Positions 33,829 to 61,472 of a stretch of 64,000 nucleotides of DNA are shown here, in pieces. The notes below the pieces were generated by a model, which saw only the letters and a list, made by a program, of their open reading frames with translations, did not search any database and was not told the origin of the DNA. Position numbers and translations under genes: made by a program. Where the stretch lies: assembly GCF_900324465.2 (NCBI RefSeq), contig NC_046615.1:22268331-22332330 (forward strand), written 5' to 3'. Source of the stretch: Anabas testudineus (Eukaryota > Chordata > Actinopteri > Anabantiformes > Anabantidae). Position 1 is the first letter of the stretch. Each line of letters opens with the position of its first letter.

Positions 33829-36800
33829 CATGAGCATGACCTCTGACCTCCTGTGTCTTGCTGTTGTTCTCCTCCGTGCCCTCTAGTTCGATCAGGTTTC
33901 TACTGGGCCCTGACTGGTCCTGACTCAGCGCACCAGGTTCTGTTCTCTCTGATTGGTCGGGTGGTGGGGTACAGGAGGGTGTGGTCTCAGGTGGCCCCGG
34001 CTCCTTCTGCTCGTCCTCCTCCAGGGAGAAAGGCTGGACCTCAGGGGCGTCGACCGATTCCACTTCCTGTGCGTCTGCAGGGACAGGGCTAAGAAAAACC
34101 ATAGTGTGAGGTGGAATCAAACCCATGTTCACAAGGCCACAGGTCGTAGAGTCCCACTGGGAAATTCTGGTTATCTACACTACAGTTCAGGTCATTTGTT
34201 ACGGGGCCTGAATCATTTTGTCTTAATTAAAATTCAAAGTAACACTTGACTTTGCTTGTGTTGGTAACAGGTGATGTAGAAAGAAACAGGAAGTTCCAGT
34301 TTAAAGCGTCTCACCTGCAGCTGGTCTCTCTCCTGATGGAGCCGGGGGCTGGGTCAGTGTCAGAGGGGGGCAGCAGCCTGACGGGCCGGGCCTGGCTCGT
34401 GGGTGTTGGGATGCTGGACGTCTTGCGCCTCACAGGAGTGGGAAGAGCAGAGGGACGTCGCGCCTTCACCTGCAGCAACCTGCAGTCTCCAGCAGAGGGG
34501 GTCAGGGGACCCGCAGCAGGCTTCTGAGGAAGACTACGGGAGAGAAGGGTTTTTACTGAGCACATCAAATTCTGTCTGTCAGACTTAAGACTGGGGCAGC
34601 AACTGAAAGACATGTCTAGCAACACTATCAGTACAACAACCTGCAACTTTTTTGCAGCAGCAACACGTTACAGATACGGCACCGACCTTATTGTCTGAAA
34701 CTGTCAGCAAACACTTATGAAGCCAAGACTCCATCATGGAGGACGAGGATCCTACCACTACACTATCCAGCTGCTTTAACACCTCTGTGTTCATAGGAGG
34801 TCTAACTGAGTTCCTGCTGTTTCAGAAAATGATGAACCCCATCTTCCGTGGGGTTTTAGTGCAGTGTACGTGATATTCAACTTGATGAATGTCACCTATT
34901 CATAAGAAATTTCATAAGATGTCATCACTTGCATACTCAGCATTCCCAAAATGCAACATAAGACAGTTCTGCTCTGAGTCACCAGGAGTGGCGACGACAA
35001 GGACTTTCACACTGCATTAATTAACAAACTCAGTAAATATCAGATATATTATTGACATACAAGTTATAAAATGCACAGTCGACTACACATTTACAGTGAA
35101 GGTGGTGTAGTGTGTAGGTGGAGTCACCTACCTGCCCATGCTGCTTACTGACATCAGTCTCTTTGGCTTCATCATCTTTGAGACATCTGGTGACAGAACA
35201 CAAAGACAGACGAGTGTTTCAGAGAATCAAACAGAGAAACTGTAAAACTGGAATTTAACAAAAAAATGACTAGTTGAGCAGGTGAAGGGTTAAAAAGATC
35301 AGGTACAAAGACCTGAAACGTTGTCTTCTAAATACAGAAAGGACGATTATTAAAAACATTTTTCAACATAGCACTGGGTAACCTGTGCTCTGCTGAAGGA
35401 CCCATTGGACCCATTTAGTAATATATGAGGGAAGGAAATAAAAAAAGTGTGTCTTGTTCAGTGTGTGTCCAAAAACCCAATCATCAGCTCTAACTCAGAT
35501 CATCAGTCTGCCTCAGCTCCACTGTGAGGAGCAGCTGATGACAGGTTTTAGGAGCAGAACTGTTCGGTCTGATGTTTTGGATCCACATAACAGTAAAAAC
35601 ACAAGTTTCAGAACTGAATCAACATCAAGAGAAAAAATAAAACTGATCTCATGACGTGAAACTGATCGTCTGCTTTACCATCTGCACTGCGGACTGTTTT
35701 GATTCCTGCGCTGGGTGTCGGTACAACTAGGGCCTCAGGTTTAGCCTTTAGTGCACTCTGCATCCGGACTGAGGCTGTGAGTGGGACGGAAATGGTCCTC
35801 TCCAAAACTCTCTTGGGGGGCGTTGGCTGGATGGGCATGGTGTCTACTCTCTTTAGTGGCGTGGACTTGGTAGTCTTAGCGCGCTCCACTTCAGATAGCT
35901 TCCTGGCCTGGGTGGACAGGGAGCGGCGACCAGTGGTGGAGGGCGCTGGCTCTGTGGCAGTGTAGACGGTGGAGCGGCGAGGTCTGCTGGGATTGGTTGG
36001 TCTGCTGACACTAGTCTGTGCAAGGCCAGTGGAGCTGCTCAGACTCCGGTTCAGAGAAGAGTTCAGTTTACCTGAGGAGACAAAACCTGCACCGTTAAGT
36101 TCTGACTAGTAGAGCTGGTTTACTAACTAACATTTAGGATTTTAGAAGCAGCTGAGTGAACAACTAGTACCAGAGTAAGAAAAGCAGACACACAGACATT
36201 TAGGATCTTTGAGAGGTCCAAGTGGGATCACCTGACATCAGCTTGGTCTAAGCAATGAAACCACCGCACCACACATTTTGTTTTTATTTAGCAATTCATC
36301 TTTATTTATGTGACCATTGTGCACTACTACACCAAGGTTTTTGCTGCAACAAGCCTCTTGGATCACAGGTCAATTCGTCTCACGTTAACCGGTGGTGGAT
36401 GATTCAGAAATAAGTGGAGGCAGCAGACAGGTTAATACAGTAGTTAGTGAGTGGGGCTGGTGCAGGTTGGCAAACTGGTCCCATTCAGGACTCAGCAGGA
36501 CTCACAAGCTGTTTGTGTTTATTCAACGTGGAATGGTTGATGTAGACGTCAGTACACAATGAACTGACTATGAAGTTACAGTAGCTGGTTTCACTGGGTG
36601 TTAGTATACCTTTAGCAGGAGACAGAGAAATGCTGGAGTTGAAGCTGGACACTGAGGACGAGGATGAGGACGTGTTTTTCCTGTCTGCCACCCTCCTGCT
36701 CTGAAGGGACGAAGCTTTCACAGCTGACAGGTTCCTTACACCACTCTGAAGAAGAAGAACAGCCTGTTACCATCAGATCATAGTCTCCGAGATGCAGGTT

Positions 36801-39800
36801 GATTGAGCACTTTGTAAAATCTGAATCCAGTTCAGAAAAGTATTTTCCCAGTTATTCAAATCCCTTATGGAATTAGCAGTAGTCTAATGTTCTGTGGAAC
36901 ATTAGACTACTGCTGTGTGTACTGCTACATCTGTGGAACATGGAATATATAAGAATATACATGATATTTGAAAACCTAGCTTCTTCTAACAACTAAAACT
37001 GAGTAGGTGTGAACCCATTTAGTGAAACCTAAACCATGTACATTCTGCAGAGACCTTCCTTAAGCTTGTCCTCACTGCTCAACACAGCATCAGTTTGTTT
37101 GGCTGCTGTGTTTGACTGTGTCCAGCAGGTGAAGCTGTTATGTTCAGGGAGCACTATTCACAATTACGCCTGTGTGACAGGGGATTAGTGTGGTACCTTG
37201 GAGGGTGGAGCCAGTGTGCGTTTACCCAGCAAGCTGGAGTTGAGGGAGGAATCGCTCATGTCTGAGGCCACGCTCGCCGAATCAGAGAGCAGATCTTCAT
37301 AGGACTCTGCCCTGCTGGAGGCACGAGATACTGGGCTCTGTCTCCAACCCCCCACAGGCTGAAAGAGGATAAGAAAGAACCAAAAGGTGAACTGAAGACA
37401 CATTGATCCACTTAAGGCTGTTGTTCAAAGTGGAGATCAGTGACAACCAGGTAACGTTGGTTGGGGGCTGTCACCTTTAAATTGAAAGTTCAAACACAAG
37501 ACCCCTCTGCCAAAGACTTGTCATGCAGACAGCTACAGGTTGGTGAACCCTAAAATCCCTGACATTTAAAGTTTCACATATAAATAGATAGAAACAAAGG
37601 TCTATCCTACTTTGCTTGGTGGTTGCAGCCTGGTTTTCTCCACTTTGCTTTTGCTGGCTGGACATAAAGCTGTTGGGGCAGCTGGTTTGCTCGGCAACAC
37701 AACACCGACGTTAAGTGAGGCCTTCCCTCGCAGCGACATCCTGGTTTGAACTTTAGTCCCAGGCACAGGGCTGGACGTGCTGAGTCTGGCAGTGGGGCGG
37801 GATGAACCTGTGCTGGTGGCAGTGGCCCGGGCAGCTGACGCTGTTCTGGTGGCAGTGCCCCGGGCGGCTGAAGCTGTGTTAGCCCTGCTAGCTTTCAGCA
37901 GGCTGCGCTGGATAGCAGGTGGCAGCTGCTTCATGGGACTGTCCTGCACACAGAAAGTCTCCCGTTTGATGGGGCTGAGGACACTGGCAGTCTGACTGAG
38001 AATGCCCAGTTTGTCCTCTGTATTCTGGATGAACTCCTCCTTCTCCATTGATGTGTTGATGGCCTCTCCATTTTCACTGTGCAGATTATTCGGCTCTCCG
38101 CTCTGCAGCTGGGTGGCTAGTTTGTGGGCTTCCTGACACACAGCCTCCAGCTGATCTCCAGTGAGCGGGCTCCAGCTCACCTGCATGGCTCCGCCTCCAC
38201 TGTCCTTGAGATGAGACGCCATGTTAACAGAGACACACCTCTCCTTATGGGTGACTGGACCCATAAACACTTCATCCTCATCTTCACCACCTGTGGAGCT
38301 GAAGAGCAGAGAGATGACACAGCAGCTCAGAGGAACACAAACAGCTCACAGCTCAGGTTCAATCAAACAGAGACATGAAACTCAAGAGGGGAATGTTTTA
38401 TTATCCGTTACACCGTAAACAGACGAGTGGGGGATAAACCTCTACTCTGGCATCATGAGGTCTTCTAGTACCAGCAGTTGACCAGAAGATGTCACAATTT
38501 GAACTAAAACAATGAAGGGCTATGGTCCATGGCTGAACTAACACTTTCTCTCAGAAAGCAGCAGCGGCTCTTGGGTGCATGTGTTCAAATGTTGCAGGAC
38601 ATTTTATTTTGATTATAAGGTTAGATTATTTTTTGATTATATGTCAAACATATCTTTCGTTAAGAACAATCAGTATACATACTCCACGTTTTGTGCAGAG
38701 TGTGTTCCAGAGTTTATCTGAAGACAACAAAGATATCATCTGTCTGAGTTAAATCAAGTGGGTAGGTTTCAAACCTCCAGGTACTGTAGTATCTGCATGT
38801 CATAGTAAAGTGTTTGTGTCCTACACCTGCAGTGGAGTTATAGCAGAGGGGTCTTCAACTTTAAAACCATAACTCTGGAAGATATTCACTATATTTGCTC
38901 TTCTCAGAGTGAAGAGAATTAGATTTAGACCCCAAATCCTTGGTGCCTAAAATGCAGCTGCCTATCCACAAAGAATTTCCCCAAGGGGATTAATAAAGTA
39001 TTAATTATTATTATCATTATTATTTTGTCTCCCACCATTTATACTGCAAAACATTAGGAAGAGACCTTTTAACAGTGTGAACAGGACACACACCTGGCTG
39101 CTGTTTTAGAAGACAAGAACCTGTCCTTTAAGGGTGCATTACATCTTGTCACAGGTTAATAGCAGCCTGAAATTAATCACGTGACATTTCAGCTTGTCTT
39201 ATCTGTTTAGAGAGTTTAATAAGTAAAATGTAACTTGATTTAAACAGTTAATTGGGCAACAGACCTGATACGGTGACTGACAGAAATTAAATAGGCAAGT
39301 ATTAATAGATATGAAGCCCAGATGTGCTCGTTTCTGTTTTTCCAGTGTCCAATTCTCTACTTTTCTCCTAATTTGAATAAAATATTTGGAGTTTAATCGA
39401 TTATGTGCCATCTTATAGACAAGCTAATTGATGAAATGATGAAAATAATCTTAATGGAAGATAAGTCATCATATTCCCAGCTGAACTTAAACCATTTGGT
39501 AGTGAGGAAAATGTACTGACAAGCAGCCGGTTAATGAGGTTACCAGCTGATTAACTGTAAATCCTAAATGACAATACAGTTTTAACAATTTAGTATTAGT
39601 ATCAGCAGCAGTTTTGCTGATTACAGCCCTGTTGATGGGTCCAGAGTAACTGGGCTTACAGTCATCATCATGTGTTACCTACCTGGCAGGTGACAGAGAA
39701 ACATCGAAGTCAAACTTCTCATCAGGTAGAAACAACAGATCTGTGCAAAGACAAGACCACGGTCCATAAAACAGTTATTAAACACTTGACCACATGAGTT

Positions 39801-39913
39801 AACTGTGTGCTGACGGTGCTCGGGATCTGTCAGTGTTCACTTACTGCTGTTAGCTCGACAGTTCATCCCGATGATGGCTCTATTCCGTGGGGTAAAATGC
39901 TCTCGATCAGACC
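33077..39913 (-). CDS. gtse1: G2 and S phase-expressed protein 1 (GTSE1)
   Basis: Eleven coding exons give an intact 726-aa reading: 39845-39866, 39683-39740, 37611-38298, 37197-37358, 36610-36745, 35679-36071, 35132-35186, 34315-34533, 33848-34088, 33408-33524 and 33077-33166. The part 39867-39913 is 5' UTR after an acceptor. GTSE1 is a microtubule-, clathrin- and p53-binding cell-cycle protein. Diagnostic blocks are DEKFDFDVSLSPA followed by GGEDEDEVFMGPVTHKERC near the start. The middle is low-complexity, Ser/Ala/Thr-rich and basic, with SYEDLLSDSASVASD. Clathrin-box-like motifs cluster at the end: NLIEL, LLIDL, QLIDL and PLINL. Length is close to the human protein (about 720-740 aa). Exon 8 uses the acceptor ending at 34534 because the next AG gives the wrong phase. 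It neighbours gramd4, as in human 22q13. Confidence 0.93.
33797..33826. repeat. (GT)n microsatellite
   Basis: About fifteen GT units in a gtse1 intron just downstream of exon 9 on the gene's strand. Confidence 0.9.
36875..36914. repeat. Perfect 18-bp-stem hairpin in a gtse1 intron
   Basis: AGCAGTAGTCTAATGTTC is followed by a TGTG loop and its exact reverse complement. It lies in the intron between exons 37197-37358 and 36610-36745. A second TCTGTGGAACAT occurs at about 36930-36941. Confidence 0.85.
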
Positions 39914-40216
39914 TGCAGAAGTACATTCAACTCTGATATTAACTATAAAACATTTTACACACTAGCACGTTGACAAACAGCGGAGAGATTGGACCTAAAC
40001 ACGAACATTGATGCTAACTTACATGTATCGCTAGCTAGACTGCTAGTCCGTTGGTTCTCCAGCTAAAGCAAACGATAACCACGCTGAAAATTTAATTTAA
40101 ACATCGACATATAGTATTTTCAGCAGCTCAACGAGTTGCACTGGCTCAGAGTTTACTGAAGATAAAAACTACAGACCTTAAATTCCTCTAAAACTCACAA
40201 ATCTTTCTGCTCCTCA

Positions 40217-40296
40217 TTCAAACTGCGACAAGAAAAAAACAGAATTCAAATCTGCTGCGCTGCTGGTCACATGACGCACAAGTACTCGGTCATTGG
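40217..40296 (-). promoter_or_regulatory. Candidate gtse1 promoter with CHR-like and CCAAT elements
   Basis: On the minus strand an inverted-repeat-free block holds CCAAT at 40292-40296 and TTTGAA at 40217-40222 (a second at about 40244-40249). TTTGAA is the cell-cycle homology region (CHR) core used with CCAAT boxes in G2/M genes. GTSE1 is a G2/M-expressed gene. The first exon is probably non-coding and lies within about 40000-40260; its donor was not fixed. Confidence 0.4.
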
Positions 40297-40339
40297 TCGG
40301 AAGTGTATGACGTCTGGGCGAGCGGCATTGTGGGGAGGG

Positions 40340-42581
40340 TAGTCCGCAAAGGTAAACCCAGTTTCCGGGTTTGCGTCTTTTAAGAATAACCTTTCAATTA
40401 ATTTTAAAATAAAGAAAACGCAGATAATAATATTAATATGCAAATCCTTTATAAATGCGCCTCATCAATTTGTAGCCATCATTTCTTTTTTAATTATGCT
40501 GGATCAGGCTTTTCTAACCACTGCCTGTCAAGATGTGTGAATGTCTGAGATAATAATGATCATTTGGTTGTGAAATGTCTGTTGTATATTCCTGCTGATA
40601 AAAAGATCCTGCAGATTGTCCAGCCTGTATCACATGTCTCCATTCTCAGTGAGGACAAACCCACAGTACAGGTACAGTACAGGTGTTTCCACAGATTCAA
40701 TTCCCTGTACACATTTTAATATTTTACAGATTTCCATATGTGCTGTTTTCCTCACAGGTGCCTTTCTTCTACACAGAGTACAGTGTCAGCAGGTTGTCAC
40801 CTTGTCATCCTCCTTCACTTTGTGATGAGTTCTTAAAAAATCTTATTCAAACTTTTTTTGTTGTTTTTTTTTTTTTGTTAATTGTTAAAATAAAATGACG
40901 ACTATTCTCACAGTATAGCTTTTTTCATTTTAGTCTACTCTCAACTTTCTCCTAAAACATAATGTTTATGCTTTTATCATATCTTCTGTAGGTGAAGATA
41001 GTTTTGTTGTTGTAGTTCCTTACACTGCCACCTACTGGCCAGTCATCGTAAGTGCGATTTTTAAAAACTCAAATCCAAGACGGCCGACAGAAATATCCTG
41101 TAAATCCTTCTGCAGCAGGACAGTCCTGCAGGTAAAACATGCTAGCATCAAGTAACACCCAAAGGATTCATATAATTGTTCAAATTTCCAGATATTTATT
41201 TTATATATGGAACTACTGTAACTGTTGTTTGTGATAAACCTGATCTGCACTGACATTTTATAGTGTAAATCAACTAATATTAGATATTAGAATGTAATTA
41301 AAAGTTTAAAAAAAAAAAAAAAAAAAAAAACAGTATTTTTTTGTCAATACTAGCAGTATTGGATGTGAGGATGCTGAAGGAGCTGAGGATGTTACTAGTC
41401 ATCACAGTCAGGTCTACGTCTTGATTGGACAACAGCTGTCATGACAGTGAACAGATTTGAGGAGATTCTCAGGTACATTCACTTTGTTGATAATTTTTTA
41501 CAAGAGCTGCTGCTGCTCTGCTGCTTTATGAGAGAAAGTGTTAGTCGAGTCATGGACATGACTTTGACAAGCATTAGAATATGTTAAAATGTGAGCAAAC
41601 ATCAGATTAGCACTATGAATTTTTTTATTTCATAGCGTTCACACAGTATATAATTTTCTGCTGTTGGTTTGTTTAAATACATGTTGTTTTGGCTAAATAG
41701 TCAAACGCATGGTGTCCAGCTGAGTGGACGTTTGTAACTCCATGAAATATAGGTTCAATGTTTTTGATTGCATAGTTTTTTCATGTCTAGAAAGAAATAA
41801 AAACAAATGTTGACTGAGATTCTCCTAATTCATGCATGGAAGGGTTTAAGTCATTGTAGATATTTGATATGAAGCATTAAATAATTTAGTTCTCTGTCTA
41901 TCAATCAGTTCATCGTGTCACAAACACAAAGTTATTGACCTTTTAATAATTTTTGATTTAACATCTTTTTTAACAACAATCTAAAACATTTTTTTACAAA
42001 AATACTAGAACAAAACCAAATGTTAGACATTTAACATTTCTGTCTAGAAACACCGATCTCTGTAAGAATAAAACCCGACCCAGCCCTACCTCCACCCCAT
42101 TGAAGCTGACTGACTAAACATTTCAGTCACAGATCGTTAAGTTAAACCTTGACAAAAAAACTAACCTCAATTTGTCACCGACAGCTTATATCAGCTCGTC
42201 TGCTGACAAACTGACACTGCAGAGTAAAGTGGGCCCTGACTACATCTGAACATCAACATGAATATTTACAGATCAGAAACTGAAAACCTCACAAAGACTC
42301 TTCTCCTACGCAAGAACTTCACAGTTCATTAAAGTAAAGACGGAAACATCAGGAACGGGGAAACAGTCTGTGAAACCTGCCGTCGCAGCTGCTGTGAACA
42401 CAGCAAACACATCTGGATTCTTCTGCTTCCTGGATTCTAAAAACCAGCAGATGAACTCCTGACGAGAACCCAACAGACAGCTCTGTTTTGAATTTTTTTT
42501 CAATAGTTCCAGAACTCTTGCCATTATAAACACAGAAAAACAGCCCACTGTAACCACAGGGGTCAGGTCTGGGGACGGGCT
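40340..42581. other. Intergenic between gtse1 5' end and the Ca2+ ATPase 3' end
   Basis: AT-rich. The part from about 42000 to 42581 is likely ATPase 3' UTR on the minus strand. An A23 run lies at about 41308-41330. No other gene or repeat family recognised. Confidence 0.5.
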
Positions 42582-58785
<16,204 letters not shown>

Positions 58786-58884
58786 GTCTCTTTCCTCTGG
58801 GACTCAACAGAGGCCTTCCTGAAAAACTCAGACTCAGTGGTTGGCCTGAGGTGCAAATCTGGCCTTGCGGGGACTCTCTGACTA
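58786..58884 (-). other. 5' UTR part of the first coding exon of the ATPase
   Basis: Upstream of the ATG the exon ends at an acceptor (CCCCTGTAG/TCAGAGAG) near 58885. An untranslated first exon therefore exists further upstream. A good donor (TTTCT/GTAAGTAAA) at about 60080 is a candidate end of that exon. Confidence 0.5.
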
Positions 58885-59060
58885 CAGGGGGACAGATAGA
58901 CCACAATTTTTAATAGACCTCATGGTAAAACAAATTACAACAGCTGATTGAATTTAACAGTTATGCAAAGGTTTACTGATTATAAATAATTTTATTATCA
59001 ATATAGTTAATATTTCTGCCTGTATCAATACACACATAAAGTAGGATAAAATGATGAATG

Positions 59061-59240
59061 GCGGCTGGATAGCGTAGTGGTAGCATCACCACCCTTTATG
59101 CAGGAGACAGGATTCAAATGTCGGCTGTGGCCTACCTCCAGTAAGGCTCCTTAGGCAAGATCCCCTTACGCCTACACTGTCTGCCTTTGTCTTCTAAGTC
59201 ACCCTGTACTTTGGATAAAAGTGTCTGCTAAATGTAAATG
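59061..59240 (+). mobile_element. tRNA-derived SINE (full length)
   Basis: Head GCGGCTGGATAGCGTAGTGG, B-box-like GGATTCAAATGTC, body CTCCAGTAAGGCTCCTTAGG and tail GGATAAAAGTGTCTGC, then AAATGTAAATG. Same family as 10866 and 52581. It lies in the upstream region between the ATPase and bet1l. Confidence 0.85.
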
Positions 59241-61472
59241 CATATGAATGGCTATATTACATTTAGATTCATCTATTAAGTGATAAAAACAACTGTCATA
59301 CATTGCAGAAAAAATGTGTAAATGTTTGTTTTAAACTACAGACTTCAGAAAAATTAGTTTGAAGAACAAATGACATTAAATAAATACTGTAAGTGTTTAA
59401 TGTGGCTCTATTCATCAGAACACAATATATGTTCTCTACCAATTTATGGAAAAAGAATAATCATTTTACTGCTGATTTACTGGGAGTCTGAATACATTAC
59501 ATATCTGTGTAGTGCATTGTGTATGTTGATGTGTGTGCTGAAAGCTTTTATATTTGTTCTTCACAGGTTGTGACCTCTGTGCCTTTAGATGTAATCTGTG
59601 TCAATCAGTCAGCCGAGGCTTAATCTGGGCAAGAAAGATGCAGGCGGTTTAAGGCTGAAGAAGAGAAAGAATTGAGCTAGAATTGAACAGGCTGAAAAAA
59701 AAAGCCATGACAATTCTATTGCTGTATATGACTTTGTACACAACTGAAACCTTTCTAATGATTTCAACCATCACTCCTTAAACACAGACTCAATCTACAA
59801 AAGTCCACAGCACACAAGCCGTAACCCTTCAAGTGAAAGAAGCTGCAATTAGATAATCTACGCCAGAATTTACTTATATCCCATGGGCAAAACATCACAG
59901 TAGTTCATGAACACAAAATATAGCTATGTGAAAGAGTTAAATAAACGTAGTAGCCACCTACCACACAGAAGAAACAACAAGGTTTTACACAGAAAATTTG
60001 ACCAGAACCATTAATTTCTGATAAAACATCACTGCACCTTCATTACTGCAGTAGTGAGGAGAAGCAAGAATTTACTTACAGAAACTTCCCCCATCGCCTT
60101 CTGTTAGCATCAGCCGACAATAGTGGCAGTCCAATTACTCTGAGCAGAGTCACACACACAGCTCCAGACACAGCCCATAACCCAGCCACAGGTCCTCAAC
60201 TAGTAGTCTGCAGACCTGCTCCAAGACCACAGTTTACTCACAAAACCAGCCTTTTCTTTAGAAATTCAGTATGACCTTCAGGAAGCTCCCAGTCACAATC
60301 AGCGATCCATTGGAAAAAACAGAAGCTGGCTAAATGATTATCTGAGGAAAGCCTTGCTTAATCTAATTAGACAATCTGTGGCTTCAGTGAGTGCCAGAGA
60401 GATTGCTGCTGTTGCAGAGTGACACACCAGACCTATACATACCAGGTCTGCACACACAGACCACATATTAACCAAGCAACTACAAAGAAAACACCCTCAA
60501 AACCAGTTTGCATCCCTTAGCAACATCTAAATCAGTAATCAGTAATCAACAGTCCTTCTCCCAGATTATCTGAAATTTTGGTTATTTTCTGCATGTGCAG
60601 AAAGACCCATTAAAACACATAGTGTGAGTTAACATACTGATTGTTGATTAAAGATGCATCTGCCAATCTGCCCATTTTCTTTTGTTCCAGACACAAACAC
60701 AAATCTGAGCAATAGTAATGTACTGTCCCGTTAGTGTGCATCAGTTGACACAAAGTGACACCGGCCAGACTGCTATACAACCAACAACCCGACAAAGTTC
60801 TGGATGCTGCAACATGAGTGATGCAAATGTATTATTTATTATTATTTATCTAATATATACTTATCTCTCACCTAATTTAGACAAAGACTGTTAACATTCA
60901 AATAATAAACTTATCCTGAAGATTAAAGTATGTGAAATGTGAAATGCACCTCCTTGCTAATTATTCTGGGGAAAATGGTTCAGTCAGCACTGCATGTTTA
61001 CTTTGGATCAGTTGTCCAGTTAGTGTTATGTCTTTGTGTAATGCTACCATCCAGTGGTCAGACATAGTCAACACACTTTACACAGAACGCACACAGTGCT
61101 CCATTGACTCTAGAAATCTCTTATCTGACGCATTTCACTACTGGAGGAAACATCCCATTATTATTTTGCTTATTTGTCATAAAAGGTGCGTACAACACAA
61201 TAGGCATAAATAGGCGTGACCCTTCAGTGGACAAGCGGTTTAGAAAATGTATAGATGGATAATATTGTATATTTTTATCCTAGTGGTTCCAGAATCTTGG
61301 GAGAAACTAGAAATATCTTCAGAACAGCACTGGCTGTTTTAACAACACAAGTGCTGGCTGAATGTCACGGAAACAAAAACATTAAAAATAAAAAAAGGGG
61401 TGTAACCGTGGTGACGTGCATCTATCAATTGATCAAACCGGCACACAGCTGATTTTAACGTCACTCGCCATC
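59241..61472. other. Upstream/intergenic region between the ATPase and bet1l
   Basis: Probably contains the untranslated first exon and promoter of the ATPase (minus strand, around 60080-60300) and the bet1l promoter (just left of 61473). No additional coding gene was recognised. Confidence 0.5.

Noticed and set aside
33746-34132. 128-codon frame as a stand-alone gene
   Set aside because: It is gtse1 exon 9 plus read-through into intron and the GT repeat; splice signals at 33848 and 34088 define the real part.
34315-34542. gtse1 exon 8 beginning after the AG nearest the AAGCCTGC stretch
   Set aside because: That acceptor gives a phase that runs into a stop; the AG nine bases upstream restores the frame with the previous exon.
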